DNA of 64,000 nucleotides from Hyaloperonospora brassicae (GCA_947650285.1 CANTFL010000048.1:57010-121009), one strand, 5' to 3'; numbered from the stretch's first letter, positions 31,284 through 43,869 are shown. Notes: generated by a model from the letters alone, not told the origin. Numbers and translations are program-made.

Positions 31284-33150
31284 TCAATACATGCGAGGAG
31301 ACGCGCTCCGCTCACTGCAGTGACCGCCAACCGATGTTCGCGTATAGCGATCGCCTTCAGCTGCCGCAGTCCGCTTACCCAAAAAGCTGATGCACTCTCG
31401 ACCGTGGATGAGAGCTGTCGACGGAATACCGCCGCATTGCGATCTACCCAGAGATGCACTTGGCATATGGAGCAAAGAACGAACCAGATGCGTCGAAATT
31501 CTTTCTCCGCGGCCTGATGATCGTGCTGAAAACGATGAATTAGAAGCTCACGTAGACGGTGAGGTAGCGATGGAGCCCGACGATGGGCACAGTGTCTAAA
31601 ATGGGCGGTGCGCTCGACTTTTCCCGATCCCGTCCCAGTCCAATGACGAATGAAAAGGCTCCAACATGCTCGCGCGGTGGGTTAGTCCCAGAATATATGT
31701 GACGCGGTCTCTTTGTAACCATGGCAGAGCTCGAGCTTTCTGCACCTATGGTCGACGGATCGACCGGCGTGATATATATTCAGCTGGTTGGTAGCAATAC
31801 GATTACAAGTCCACACCTGATCCTCTGTGAGACTGTTCGCGTGATTCCAAACCTGGGTGGGACTTTGATGTGCTAGCGCCTCGAGCCATATGTCTATCTG
31901 CGTCTGGCCTTCGAAGCTAGTCACCCACTTCTATAGTGCCGGACGGAGCAGCCGCTTATGATAATGGAATGCACTCCGTTGAACCGCTGTCCATATTTGT
32001 TCATTATCGATTGTCTCCGACACACTCCAATGGAATCGATGAAACGGCGGGTGAGCATGAAATCCAGGCCTTGTGAGATTTCACGTCGTCAGTATGCACA
32101 CTCACTCTCGAAGTGACACCATAAGGCCGGCAAACCTTCGTGCAAACACCAGTGGAGTCCGTCCTCCCCAGGGACAACGTGAGTGGGGGTGCCACTGGGG
32201 GAACTAGGTCTTAGTATGTACCTATCACCAAGGTGTCTTAAAGTCGAGTCCACCTATATGGTCGCCGAAAAGGCGGTGGGTGCCTTAAGGCCAAGTCCGC
32301 CGCATCCAACCCCGCCCCGATCGTAATCGTCGGTAACACGACTAAAATCATGGTGGCCCATCTCCGTAGTTTAGGATGCAAGTGTCGCGGGGAATCGTCG
32401 CACAGTGATGGAATCGTGAAGGCAAACTCTCGAGGCCCTGTGCGGAGAATGTTGAGGTCCCGAATCTGACACGACGGGACCCTGGCGAATTGTGTATGCT
32501 TCAGATTCTTCCCTTGAGTATCGAGTGTCAGAAAACATTGTTTTGACAGGACGTTGATGTTGCGACCGTAACTACAACACCTGTTACATGTTATGGACGA
32601 CTTCATCTGATTGGTCCATGAGCGTGACGGATGCGACAAGCGCGTGACAAGTTGACATCTGGGACTGGAGAAGACAAGCGTCATGTCGGATCATCCGGCG
32701 AACGATGGTGGATGGAGAAACGATATACGGAACGTTATATAAGACCAGGACCAGCACATGGCGATGGGCACGCTGGATGTATGCCGAGTGCAACTTGACT
32801 AGGTCAAGTTGCACTGCTGGTCAATTGCATATGGTAAGACACATTGAAGATGGTAGTTAACACCAAATGTATCTTACTTTTACTTCCCACATCCTTTGCA
32901 CAAGTGCATACACGGACGTCTAACATTGAAAACCCAAGGGTCGTCGTTCCAAGTAAAGCGAGTCCAGAAGCTGGTAAGTGCCCGAGAAAGGGGTTCCTGA
33001 TCGGCCGGAGTGTCAGGCAAACTATTATGGTAAGACCAGACCCACTCCTGTCATTCCCACCAGCTTGCTGGTTTCATCCAAAAGGCTTGTATAGCTCTCC
33101 GCCAACCGGAAGCGCAATGATAGAAGCTGATCCGAGAAGGAGCGAGGAGA
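31284..33150 (-). pseudogene. LINE ORF2 C-terminal half (left of the Gypsy insertion)
   Basis: Similarity by eye to the LINE at 28580-30957: FWTRFTWNDDPWV versus FWGTFGWSGNPWV, LRRWATMILVVLP versus LRRWATAILFASP, ALRHPPPF in both, and ETASHIFWD versus ETSRHVFWDC for the terminal zinc region. It is heavily broken by stops and shifts. Confidence 0.7.
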
Positions 33151-33155
33151 CCTTC
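33151..33155. repeat. Target site duplication CCTTC (left)
   Basis: CCTTC directly before the LTR at 33156, repeated at 40749-40753 directly after the second LTR. Confidence 0.9.
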
Positions 33156-33641
33156 TGTAACGGGGTTACACGTCGACTGGTAGTCGACGATAGGTGTGGT
33201 GCACACAAGAAAGGGGTCCCCTGTATAGTGATAGTAGAACACAGTAAGTGTATCAATTGTTGAAGACTGATGTCTGTCAACAATTGATTACGAGATCTTT
33301 AGAGAGGTTTTACTTTGAACCTTAGTGACTAGGTTAAGTACGTTGTTCTATGGTGTTCTTTAGGTTTAAAGAAGAAATAAAATTCAGCTCCCCTTTTGAT
33401 CAATAAGAGACACGTGCCTTACGAGGCGTCTTTGATCGGGAGGACAAAAGCAACGCCTGTAAAGGTAGCTTGTCCTCGAGCACTCTGTGCTATGATTCGT
33501 TTGAATCGTTTGGTCCCTCTGGAACGGGGACCGTTAGATCTCTGAGCTGTTGACTCTCTGAGTCGGGTTCTGTGAACCAAGGTTGCTCGTGAGAGCGTTA
33601 AAGTCTTCCTCTGACTTAAGGAGCTGTGTAGCTCCGCTACA
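33156..33641 (+). repeat. 5' LTR of the third Gypsy
   Basis: 486 bp, TGTAACGGGG...CCGCTACA, inverted-repeat-like ends TGTA/TACA. Almost identical to 40263-40748. Confidence 0.92.
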
Positions 33642-33660
33642 CTTCGTAGCACTTGTAGTC
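33642..33660 (+). promoter_or_regulatory. Primer-binding site of the third Gypsy
   Basis: CTTCGTAGCACTTGTAGTC follows the LTR. It shares GTAGCACTT and GTAGTC with the site of the first family (15231-15248), suggesting the same primer tRNA with one mismatch in TGG. Confidence 0.5.
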
Positions 33661-33699
33661 AATCTACGCCTGAGTCGTTACGACTGACCCTATGCGAGG

Positions 33700-34722
33700 A
33701 TGGAGCAATCCACACCCCTCAACGAGGCCCAAAAGGTCGCGCTTGAGAAGCTGACCGCGGTCGTAGGCCCAGGCTATGTTGAGTTTCTCGCTGCACAAGG
33801 TCCCGACGTGCTCAATGCGCGTGTCGAGACCTTTATGCAGTATGAAACGGCCCTTTTAGGGCAGGTTCAGAACCAGGTAGCGTCGGCTATGTCCACACGC
33901 TTTGTGGCTATGCCAGACGAAGAGGCTAAGCCTCGTCCCCTTAAAAAAGACGTCAAGCATTTCTTCGGAAAGGAGGGTGAAAACCTCATCCTCTGGATCC
34001 GTGAGATTGAGATGGCCATGAGATCTGGCTTGATCTCAGTCGAGCATCAGCGAGTATCGCTGGCGATCTCAAAACTCGATGGAAGAGCTAGAGAATGGGC
34101 TCTGACGTGCGGCATGTCGGTCGACTTGGCGTTTCCCACATGGGATTCGCTCAAGTTAGACCTGTTGCGAGTTTTCTCGCCGCCTAACCAGGCCTATCGC
34201 GTGCGTTCACGCATCTTGTCCACCCGTCAGGGTAAGAACGAGTTAACGGACTATGTCCAAGAGTTGAGAACCCTGATGGCTGCCATGCAGTCTGACCCTC
34301 TCCCGGAGACTGTCTGCGTGATAGTCTTTATGGAAGGTCTCCGCACTGGCGCTGCCAGGACCGAGGTGCTTCGAGTCCATCCCTCGACTTTCGAAGAGGC
34401 TGTGGGCATCGCTCAAAATGCTGAGCATAACTTTATGTCAGCGAGACTTGGTTGGAATGGGTACAACCCCAGCTTTGCGATAGCAACCTCTGCAAGCACC
34501 TCGGCTTACTGTAAGTCAGAACTGATGGATCTCAGCTATGCTGAAGATGAAGGTGAAGCGAAGCTTCATGTTGCAGAGCAACGACAGGAAGTGAGACGTT
34601 GTTATACGTGTGGAAGCACCAAACATCTACGCCCCACTTGTCCTTTGCGTAAGCAACAACGTACCCCTATGGGCCGCAACCAGAAACCTGGTATATCACG
34701 GGGAAACGTCGACACCCAGTAG
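33700..34722 (+). CDS. Gypsy gag (third family), intact
   Basis: 340 residues, open from ATG to TAG. Capsid region (FGKEGENLILWIREIEMAMR, LDGRAREWAL, DLLRVFSPPNQAYRVRSRIL, GKNELTDYVQELRTL) and a complete CCHC knuckle CYTCGSTKHLRPTC near residue 302. It starts 59 bp downstream of the 5' LTR. The protease is not fused in frame: the next domain follows after a gap with stops. It remains open although the rest of the sense-strand coding region is ruined, so it could still make capsid protein. Confidence 0.87.
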   Translation: MEQSTPLNEAQKVALEKLTAVVGPGYVEFLAAQGPDVLNARVETFMQYETALLGQVQNQVASAMSTRFVAMPDEEAKPRPLKKDVKHFFGKEGENLILWIREIEMAMRSGLISVEHQRVSLAISKLDGRAREWALTCGMSVDLAFPTWDSLKLDLLRVFSPPNQAYRVRSRILSTRQGKNELTDYVQELRTLMAAMQSDPLPETVCVIVFMEGLRTGAARTEVLRVHPSTFEEAVGIAQNAEHNFMSARLGWNGYNPSFAIATSASTSAYCKSELMDLSYAEDEGEAKLHVAEQRQEVRRCYTCGSTKHLRPTCPLRKQQRTPMGRNQKPGISRGNVDTQ

Positions 34723-34748
34723 GCGCGGGTGACCTACTGGGGTAGAAC

Positions 34749-37700
34749 TGAGTTCTGTCACTTCTCTACGAGGTAGAGCAAAACAGGGCTTAGCCCCACA
34801 GAGCTCCGTGCCAGGAAGCACAGAGCGTGAATATAAGCCTGGCTTATTAGTCGCCGAGGCGATGGTTTAAGGCTTTGAGAAGCATTGGTCGATCTTAATC
34901 GATTCTGGGGCGTCATGCAATTATGCTAGACGTCTTTCCCTTGAGGAGAGTCAGCAATACGCTGAGGCGCTCCAAGCGCAAGAAGGTGATTCCATCACTG
35001 TTCGGTTAGCGACGGGTAGTCGCATTACTGTGCCTGAAGTTCCGTTGAACTTGGGCGTGAAGTTTTTGGACTTTGATAGCACATAACGCTGTCTTGTCCT
35101 TGACTTGGATTCGAGATACGATCTTTTCCTAGGCATGGCCTGGCTTGAACGCCATGAACCATGGATCGATTGGAGGTCTAAGACCTTAGGCGAGACGCGC
35201 AATGTTCCTAGTGAAGTTTTGGAGAGTCATGAACCCACCTTCGCTAGGCAACAAAAGCGCTATTGGCGCGAGCCATTGACAGAAGATGTCAATGTGCTGG
35301 ACATTGATATGTCGGAGTTGATTAACTCGAATGTCTATGACATGAATATTGAGCGGAGCTCTTCTAACGTATTTGAAGAGAGTTGTACTCCGTTGAGTGA
35401 TACTCGTTGTGATAATGAGTCACTGCATGCTATTAGCATGATTGGCCAAGGGCCGAGACATCAAGAATGTACTTCCTCTGATGTGAGTGGGGTGGCACGT
35501 GAAATTCCACCGAGTGAGGGTGGCCGAGTTGGCACCACACTGAATGTCGGTAATGACATTGTTGGCGATAAGCCAGAGCATACAGGGCTAGACCCGGATG
35601 CTGGTTGTGAAGTGGTACGTGTAAATCCACTGGGTGAAGTGTTCGAGTTACGTAACACTTCACCAGATGTCGATCAAGACATGAGCTCTCGTATAGAGCG
35701 TGCTATAGCAGATAGCAACTACAGGGACCCTACTGTCCCGGCCTCTAGGAGGTGTAAGGTTTCTTTGAGGAAACAATCTCGGCGTCGGGTGGCAACTGTC
35801 AAGCGCCAGACGTCCGAGATGTTAAGGAGTGATAATAGTAATAATACAATATATACACTTGTCAATGGAATGACCGGCCATGTTGCTGGCAACATTACTC
35901 TTGATACTATCCCTTTTCTAGATAGTCTCTTTGAACTAGATGAAATGTCTGATGGCGAATTCAGCCAAGCCTTAAAGGCAGGAGAGTTATATGACTTAGT
36001 GGTCATTCGACCCGATGTTGAGTTGAATTCATCCTTTGTATTGGACGAGTCAGTCCTTGAGGACACAAAGGCAACACTTAATGCGCGTAGTGGATCTTCG
36101 ATCCTTAAAGATACTCTTGATCCGTTTTATCCTTTGTTTAAGAAATTTAAGACGTGGTGTGTCACGACCCACCGTCTGTCTTACCTCCGGATTGAGATGT
36201 GCGTCATGAAATTGACTTAGTACCTGGAACTAAATACTGCGTAACACGGCAGTGGCCTTTACCAAAGGAGCAGTGTGACGTCATAGACGACTTCTTTCGC
36301 GCAAAGCACGCAGCGGGGATGGTTCGTGAGAGCAAATCTCCTCATTCCGCGCCCACATTTTGTGTCCGAAAGCCCAATGGTAAGTGGCGCATTGTTCATG
36401 CTTACAATAAGCTTAATGCTGCCACGATCCCGGCTCAAACACCAATCCCTAGGAAAGATGTTCTTCAGAACAATATGGTGGGATGTACAATGTACAGTGT
36501 ACTCGACTTAGTCGATGGTTATTACCAATTACTCATGCGTGAGAAGGATATTCCGCTGACAGCGGTAAGTACCCCGAGCGGTATGCTCTGGGAGTGGCTA
36601 GTTATGCCACAGGGCTTGTCCAATTCTCTAGCTACGTTCGATCGTCTTGTGACACAACTGTTTCGTCCTCACCGAGGTTAAGCACAGACTTACTTTGATG
36701 ACATTTTTGTCCATAGTCAAGCTATGAACGGCCGGCCTGATGTGGTAATCACATCGACCATTTAAGAGCAAGTCTCGAGTGCATGCGCACGAACAAGTTG
36801 TATACCAACGCCTCTAAGTGCATCTTTGGTGCACAATAGATTCCCTTTTAGGGTGCTTCATTGGGAAGCGTGGTCTTAGAGCGGATCCTACTAAGATAAA
36901 AGCCATAGTCGATTGGCCGGTTCCTGAAAACCAAAAGGAACTACGTAAGTGGCTTGGTCTCGCCAATTACTTACACAAGTATAGTGCAAACTATGCAGAC
37001 ATGGCTCGGCCATTATCCAATCTCCTTAAAAAAGGATACGGAGTGGTGTTGGACTAACACCGAGGATGAAGCCTATACGGCGGTTAAAGAGAGTCTTCTT
37101 CATGCGCCAATATTGGCTTTGCCCGATCCTGATCGGTCTTTCAGTGTCGTCTGTGACGCATCTGATTTTGCCATCGGCAGTACTATGTTACAAACAGACG
37201 ATAATGGACGGGAACGTGTCATTGCGTTTGAGTCCCGACAGCTAAAAGCAGCTGAGAAGAACTATCCAGTTCATGACAAAGAGCTGCTTGCGATGAAGTA
37301 TTCTTTAGTCAAATTTAGATTTCATCTTCTAGGCTCTAAGCCTTTTGTGATCTATACAGATCATGCGTCATTACGCACTGCGACCCAGTCGCCACATCTC
37401 TCTCAGCGAATGGCCCGTTGACTCTCATATTTTGCTGAATACAACTTCGAGGTGAAGTACAAGCCGGGAAAGCAGAATGTTTTGGCTGATGCGTTGTCAC
37501 GTAGGCCTGACTGTGAGCTTGCTCATGTTACGAATCTGTCATCATCGGTCACAGACCTCATTCGTTCGGCATATGCCAAAGATGAACAGTGTGTAGCTTT
37601 GCTACGTGCTTTGGGGAGCGAGGAGTTACACGACTCAGACATTAAATTGTCGGCAAGTTTGCGTGCGAGGCTACATCGATACTCCCTCGATCAAGGCCTG

Positions 37701-39333
37701 TTGTGCTATAGCACAGATATGGAGAATACTCCCCGTATCGTTGTCCCTCATGATGAGGAATTGAAGTATCGCACCCTCTATGAGGCGCATGATACTGCGG
37801 TGAGCGGTCATCTCGGTCGAGAAAAGACATATAGCTCCGTGAGCCAATAATATTGGTGGCTCAAACTTTACAAATGGGTAAGCACATACGTGCGTACGTG
37901 CGAAACGTGTCAACGGGTGAAACCCTCAGCTCATGCGGCTGCGCCGCTCGCTAGTCTCCCTATACCCTCTGGTTGCTGGAGTCCATCAGCATGGATTTCA
38001 TGTTCGGTCTGCCGAAAGATGTGCAAGGCAATACGGGTATTGTGGTCTTCGTTGACCGTTTGAGCAAGATGGCTCACTTGGCGGCTGTACCAGATACCAT
38101 TGATGGTGAAGGTACAGCTACGCTGTTTATCGATAGAGTGTTTTGACAACACGGTTTGCCTGTGGCAATAGTCTCAGACAGAGATCCTCGCTTCACTGGG
38201 AAGTTTTGGAAGTCCATCTTCGAGGTGCTCGGCACACGTTTGGACATGCCCACGGCGGATCACTCGCAGACCGATGGTCAAACCGAGCGAGCCAATCGCG
38301 TTATCGGTGACATATTACGCAGTGTTTGCGCTAATACACCAAAACGTTGGAGTTCAATGCTTCCTGTTGTTGATTTGCGTTAAATAACGCTGTTCACGCC
38401 TCTACAGGCTTTACTCCGTTCTACGTGAACGGTCTCACACACCCTCGCGTTCCGTTAACGCTACCACTGCGTGGTTCAAGGCTTGGTGGGGGAGAGATGG
38501 CCGATCGGCTTGCAGATATCAGCCCTGCTACTGTTCAGAAACAGGTAAGCGAGTTTCTCGCAACGCGATTGAATGTGTTACGACACGTGCGTGATGCACT
38601 GGCTGATAGCCAAGATAAACAAAAGGAGCGAGCTGATGTTAAAGGCAGAGGATGTATTGAACGTTATAAGGTCAGAGACCAAAATCTACTCAATGCTAAA
38701 AACCTACCTACAAATGTAGTCTCTGCTGTCTCTAAGACAAAGTTGCGTCCGCGCTTCATTGGGCCGTTCACGGTTATCGCTAAGAAGGAAATGGCGTACA
38801 CGCTCAACCTTCCGCGCAAACTGCGCACGCACCCAGTATTCTACGTTGGCTTGCTTAATCCGTATCGGGACCCGTCCCATGTGAACTCGGAGGCGCTTTC
38901 GCCTAGAAATAAAGTCTTGACGTCGACTGTTGCATCCGATGCAGGAGGTCAAGCTGACCATCCACACGGGCTAAGGCCAACTTTAACGCCTGAACACGGG
39001 CTTGCATCGCGCCGAGTTCATTCTGGGTCTTAACCAATGTCTCTCGGAGACCGCTTAGCTCAAGGAGCACCTTCTCATGCTCCTCCTTCGGTACCCCGAC
39101 CACCGCCGACGCTGCATGATGAGCAAGGGAACCACCAGTTCCATGTGGAGAAAATCCTTGAGCGACGTCGTCTTCGTGGCCAATACCAGTATCTGGTGAA
39201 CTGGCGAGGGTACCCGGAGTCGGAGAACTTGTTGGAGTATAAGATACCCCTTCGGCAGGACTGCCCTTACGCCGTGGATGTTTTTGAACATCGTGACCAG
39301 GGTTTCCTTGCGAACGGGAACGCTTCTCCTTAA
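34749..39333 (+). pseudogene. Gypsy pol (third family): protease to chromodomain, many stops
   Basis: Domain order is intact but broken: protease LIDSGASCNYARR (after TAA near 34872) and LFLGMAWLERHEPW (after TAA at 35084); RT 36199-36720 with VLDLVDGYYQLL and catalytic YFDDIFVHS (after a shift); RNase H VVCDASDFAIGS; integrase finger and core (SDRDPRFTGKFW, QTDGQTERANRV; stops at 37848 and near 38142); C-terminal domain (LPRKLRTHPVFYVGLLNPY); TAA at 39031; and chromodomain 39139-39300 (FHVEKILERRRLRGQYQYLV, NWRGYPESE). At least eight lesions. The last 430 bases overlap the antisense gene. Confidence 0.85.
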
Positions 39334-40156
39334 TAGTGGTGGGAGGTGGCGTGTTGCTCCGCACCTTAGGGTCGTGACCCGTGGCTACCATTGTAGCCGG
39401 AGCATAACGCGTACGTGTACGCAACTGGCCCCTGGCCTTGAGTTTGGCATAATCGAACCGAAGTTTTCGTTCCAACCGAGCGTCGGCCACATCGGCGCTG
39501 GCCCGCAGCGCTGGCACACTGCTAAGTTGTCACTTGCGATACACCCAACGGATGAACTGATTGTCCTCCTCCTCGGGTAGTTCGCCAGCGAACAACAAGA
39601 TGGGCACGCCCTTAATCGGTCGAACCGAGACACCACGAGACAACCTCTCAAGATGCGCGCGGCACTGACCTTGCGTGGTAAATAATGGTTAGGGATATCT
39701 CTCATTTAGAGCCTGACGAACGGCTATATCTTCTGGCGACGTAGCCTCGGGGCCCATGGCTCATGTTGAAAGGCTACGGCCTTCCGTTTAATGGAGGCGT
39801 TGCTCCACGTCAGGTGTTGTAAACACGTAACCACTCCGGTTTTAAATCACCGTCTGGGTATGAGTGCGACGTAGAGCACGCTCCTCACGCTGGAGGGTTA
39901 ACTCCTGTTGCTCGTCGAGCGGGTTTGTGATGATGTTCTAATCTGCATCTGTTGTATGATGCTGCTCCTCTGGCGCTGTGGTAACACCACGTCTAACGAA
40001 CGGATTCGGTGCTGTTAGAGGTCGAGCCTCAGATACAGCGGAGTGGGACGATATTTCTTCATCTCCAGGGACACTGGTATCACTACCATAGTCCACATCC
40101 TCATTAGGACCGAAATAGGAGGAAAGAGTCCAAGACTCATTGGGTGGCGATGCCAT
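38903..40156 (-). pseudogene. Antisense gene of the third Gypsy (single frame, six stops)
   Basis: From ATG at 40156 (107 bp inside the 3' LTR) to TAG at 38903 there are 418 codons in one frame with six internal stops but no frame change. The reading is sensible throughout: acidic/serine-rich N-terminus (MASPPNESWTLSSYFGPNED), GVPILLFAGELPEEEDNQF and RWVYRK, basic middle, and a C-terminal coiled coil (EEHEKVLLELSGLRETLVKT). It overlaps the chromodomain end of pol with first codon positions paired, as in the first family. Three stops are TAA, two TGA and one TAG; several could come from single C-to-T changes. The last part (39517-38903) is open. Not recognised as any known protein. Confidence 0.65.
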
Positions 40157-40248
40157 GGTGTTTCGTGTTTTGCCACCGTGAGGTTAAGCGCACACACACC
40201 GACCTCTTCGAGGAAAGAAACAGGTTGACGTTTTGCGGTAACGTCAGT

Positions 40249-40262
40249 CTGGTGGGAGGGGG
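40249..40262 (+). promoter_or_regulatory. Polypurine tract of the third Gypsy
   Basis: A GGTGGGAGGGGG run abuts the 3' LTR start TGTAACGG at 40263. Confidence 0.75.
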
Positions 40263-40748
40263 TGTAACGGGGTTACACGTCGACTGGTAGTCGACGATAG
40301 GTGTGGTGCATACAAGAAAGGGGTACCCTGTATAGTGATAGTAGAACACAGTAAGTGTATCAATTTTTGAAGACTGATGTCTGTCAACAATTGATTACGA
40401 GATCTTTAGAGAGGTTTTACTTTGAACCTTAGTGACTAGGTTAAGTACGTTGTTCTATGGTGTTCTTTAGGTTTAAAGAAGAAATAAAATTCAGCTCCCC
40501 TTTTGATCAATAAGAGACACGTGCCTTACGAGGCGTCTTTGATCGGGAGGACAAAAGCAACGCCTGTAAAGGTAGCTTGTCCTCGAGCACTCTGTGCTGT
40601 GATTCGTTTGAATCGTTTGGTCCCTCTGGAACGGGGACCGTTAGATCTCTGAGCTGTTGACTCTCTGAGTCGGGTTCTGTGAACCAAGGTTGCTCGTGAG
40701 AGCGTTAAAGTCTTCCTCTGACTTAAGGAGCTGTGTAGCTCCGCTACA
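40263..40748 (+). repeat. 3' LTR of the third Gypsy
   Basis: 486 bp, same ends and length as 33156-33641. Confidence 0.92.
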
Positions 40749-40753
40749 CCTTC
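40749..40753. repeat. Target site duplication CCTTC (right)
   Basis: Second copy of 33151-33155. Confidence 0.9.
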
Positions 40754-42600
40754 CAAGTCCAGCACAGTATTATTCCGCATGGGCCGCCTCACCAACGCAC
40801 ACTCAGTATCCCCGATCGGGTGCAATTCCGTAACTAATGCAGATACTGAGCTAGTAGCTCGAAAAGATTAGCTTCTTCAGGCCTTAAAGTACCTGTCCGG
40901 CTTCTGCATGAGCCATTTTAGCGCATGCATTGTTCTCTGTGTTTTATGGCCACGTGAAATGAAGCAAGACCGACTCCACCCCCCCCCCTTCTCGGAGTAA
41001 ATAAAAGGCCCGGATTTATTTTGTGCCGAATTAACCTCGGAGACGGAGGCATTCTGCCACAGAAACTGCTTAAACCGCCTAGTCAGGTCCGTTCGCGCCC
41101 AATCTGGGATGTCGAAGACTGTAGCTAGAGACAGACGGACGGTAGGATGATAGCATTGAGAATGACCACCCGTTGTTGATCACTCGTCGCCACCGTTGCT
41201 GCCCTCAAGCCCGTTGCTGCACCCGACGAAGACGCAGTGCCCAATTTCGATGAACCAGCGCCCTTGTGCCCACGTCGTACCCCAAGTATCAAATTAGTCC
41301 TGCGGAGGCAGCACTGAGATGCCTTGAAATTGCTGAAGTCAATTGACGTTTCAAAACAATCAACTTTCTTTTCGTCGGCTGTGCGTGGAGACCTGATAGT
41401 TCTCCAAAGCGAGTGATTAGGCGGAGGCTGGGTCCAGTTGCTTTGCGCGGTGGAGAAAGAGAGTCAAGTCGTCGACAAAAGCCGAGAAGATATGCTTCAC
41501 GGCGGCATCCCTGGCACTGATGGCTCGTGGAGACAGGGATCCTGCCAAATAGCTGACCCAAGTAATTCCACGACGAGTGGAAACAATAAAATTGCGAAGG
41601 AAAAACCTTGTCGGATTCCGGACAGGACCGGAAGGGGGCAGATTTTTTCTTATTAATGGCGAACGCTCAGTAGTACCAGTATGCATTCGGCGAATGAACT
41701 GAACAAACTGTTCGTCGAAGTGAAACTGTCGAAGGGCTTCATACAGAAATCCCCGATCCACTGTTTCATACGCCTTAAGAAAATCCAGGAAGAAAATGAC
41801 GCGGCTCGAGCTAGTTGATAGCTCTACTTCCGCGAAAGAGGATGAAAGTTGGAAAAGCGTCATCATCACAAGCTTGTGCATACGCCTGCCTCAAACGAAC
41901 TCCTGCTGTGCGCCCCCAATCAAAATTGGTAGAACTCGCTGTAAGCGCGTCGCCAGCACTTTTGCATAACATTTATAGCTGGTCTGGAGCAAAGATATCG
42001 GGCGATAATCAAGAGCATCTGCCAAATCGCCCTTCTAACGCAGCGGAATTACTACAGCCTCTAAAAATGTTCGGCGGCATAGGCGCTCCCCGCAAAATCT
42101 CGTTGCTCACCGCCAGCATAGCTGGCACCATAAGCGCTGATGTGTCTTTATAAAACCCATTATTTCGACCATCGCGACGAGCGGATTCTGTCTACTGAGA
42201 TCAGTGACATCCTGAAGGACCTCTGCTTCGGTCAACTGCGCGATCAAGGCAAGATTATCTGGTGAGGAAAGCCGACGCTCATTTCTAAAGCGGACAAATG
42301 CTCAAATCGCAGAAGGTAAAGAATACACATGTTCTGTTCGTTGAAAAACGCTCAGAGTCAGCGACCAGTCCGAGGAAAATTTCGTAGCTACATTCATGTT
42401 TCTTGTGAACTCAAGGCCATGCATTTTATTGATCCGAGACACTGTTTGATCTCGTTTCCGGTCAGAAATTCGCCTTAAAGACCACCGGAATCGGGTGGTG
42501 GTCCGTTCCAGTCGCTTTCCGATCCTAATAGATTGCTCCAGACGAAATTCTTTCAATTAAGATCCGATAAATCACAGAGGGTAAGAAGTTGACGTCTTTC
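40754..42600 (-). pseudogene. LINE ORF2 reverse transcriptase region (right of the Gypsy)
   Basis: Minus-strand frames carry RT motifs: VIFFLDFLKAYETVDRGFLY (motif A region), FVQFIRRMHTGTTERSPLI, the SAFVDDLTLFLHRAKQLD catalytic box and GELSGLHAQPTKRKLIVL. Homology to the LINE at 28552-30957 runs to the junction with the Gypsy at 40754. A run of ten or more C bases near 40980 and several shifts mark decay. Confidence 0.72.
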
Positions 42601-42639
42601 GCGCTGCAAAAGTTGCTTTTTTTACCGATACCGCCGTTG

Positions 42640-43860
42640 CCGCGTTGTTGACGTACTCATGTTATGCTCGCTTTACACGCAATCGCAGCCGCTTCTTATT
42701 GGCAAATGGAGGTGGTTCTGCCCACCGCCCATGTATCCATCTCGTCGAGTAGCTCGGCCACAACTCTAGAGGGTTGATGATTGAGGATAAGATAAATCAC
42801 CTGACGATCGATTGGTCGATGCGAAAGAAACAGCCGCGCCTGTAGATGCAGCTCCACTTCTTGATGGTCTGAGAAATGAGGTGGCGTCTGAACCGCTACC
42901 CAGCAAACCTGATAGGATCCGTTGTTAGGAACGCAAAATCGATCTATTCGACTGGCTTTCTCGCCTTTCTGGTAAGTGAAATGATCGACAGTTCCGTCCG
43001 CTTCCTCGTCTTTTGCATGATTTTGTAACATCCGGGCGTCAGCCCAATCATGGCGGTCAATAAGATCCGCCAACGCCGGGCTTTCGGGCCTGCTAGATTG
43101 TTGAGGATCAATCTAATCCAAAAAAGGACTGCGTACGCATATAAAATCCCCGAGAGCCAAAGAACTGTCGCTGGAATAATTGCAGTGAGATAAGGCCAAA
43201 AGAACTGTTCGCGATTCGGCCGGTGCGATGGAGCATTTAAGTATAATAAAATGAGCCCGTCTATGAAGACATTAATGTCCCGCGTACTCCAGAGACTTGA
43301 AGTCAAAGCCTTTGTGCACTGTGCGGTCTCGGATGTCAAAAGAATCGCCACTCCTCCAGCCCGAGAGGACTGTGTACTCCAGCACGAGAGAGGCGAGTGG
43401 TCAACATGTCGTTGATTTCCCCATAGGATAACCACTAAAAACTTAACGCACTTGCTTGGTCTGAGTCTGATACATGTGTTTTTGAATACACCACGCCAAA
43501 GGTCGGTCTCGTACTGGACGATCTCGACACGCCGTCATCCACTTGGCACGCATAATCTGTGTAAATCCGCTCACATTTTGCGTGATGATATGAATTCGGT
43601 CTAGACCCAGGGACCAGTGAGGTGAATCTTCCTCCGCCGGATGTGACCACTCCGACATCAGTGCACACCGTCCGAAAGCATAATATCCCGTGAGGTCGGC
43701 GCCGCGCAGGTGCGCAGCTAAATAATTTCGTAAACCGCCCTTAGTACAATGGCAGCTTCTGATCACTATCTGGAGTGATAGCAGAAGCAAAATATCTTGC
43801 GACAGCGCACCGGTCAATTGACTGATTGTCCGCTGGATATAAAACCACTTTATTGGAGAC
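42640..43860 (-). pseudogene. LINE ORF2 AP-type endonuclease domain
   Basis: Frames 43862-43443, 43435-42944 and 43073-42696 give the start of an endonuclease/exonuclease/phosphatase domain (IITQNVSGF), the middle (LNAPSHRPNREQFFWPYL) and the end (DHFTYQKGEKASRIDRF, SDHQEVELHL with the catalytic SDH). This enzyme nicks target DNA for LINE integration. The pieces are out of frame with each other. Confidence 0.72.
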
Positions 43861-43869
43861 ATTTTTCCG

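Larger units (their letters stand above)
33156..40748 (+). mobile_element. Ty3/Gypsy chromovirus (third family), nested in a LINE
   Basis: 7593 bp with 486-bp LTRs differing at only about four positions, a perfect CCTTC duplication, a purine tract (40249-40262), gag, pol with chromodomain, and an antisense gene next to the 3' LTR. The near-identical LTRs indicate a recent insertion, yet pol has many stops and shifts while gag is open. The copy was therefore probably defective already when it moved, using proteins of another element. Confidence 0.9.

Noticed and set aside
39385..39705. Minus-strand ORF of 106 codons beside the third Gypsy's antisense gene
   Set aside because: It is a shifted frame of the antisense gene; the sensible reading is the 418-codon frame from 40156 to 38903.
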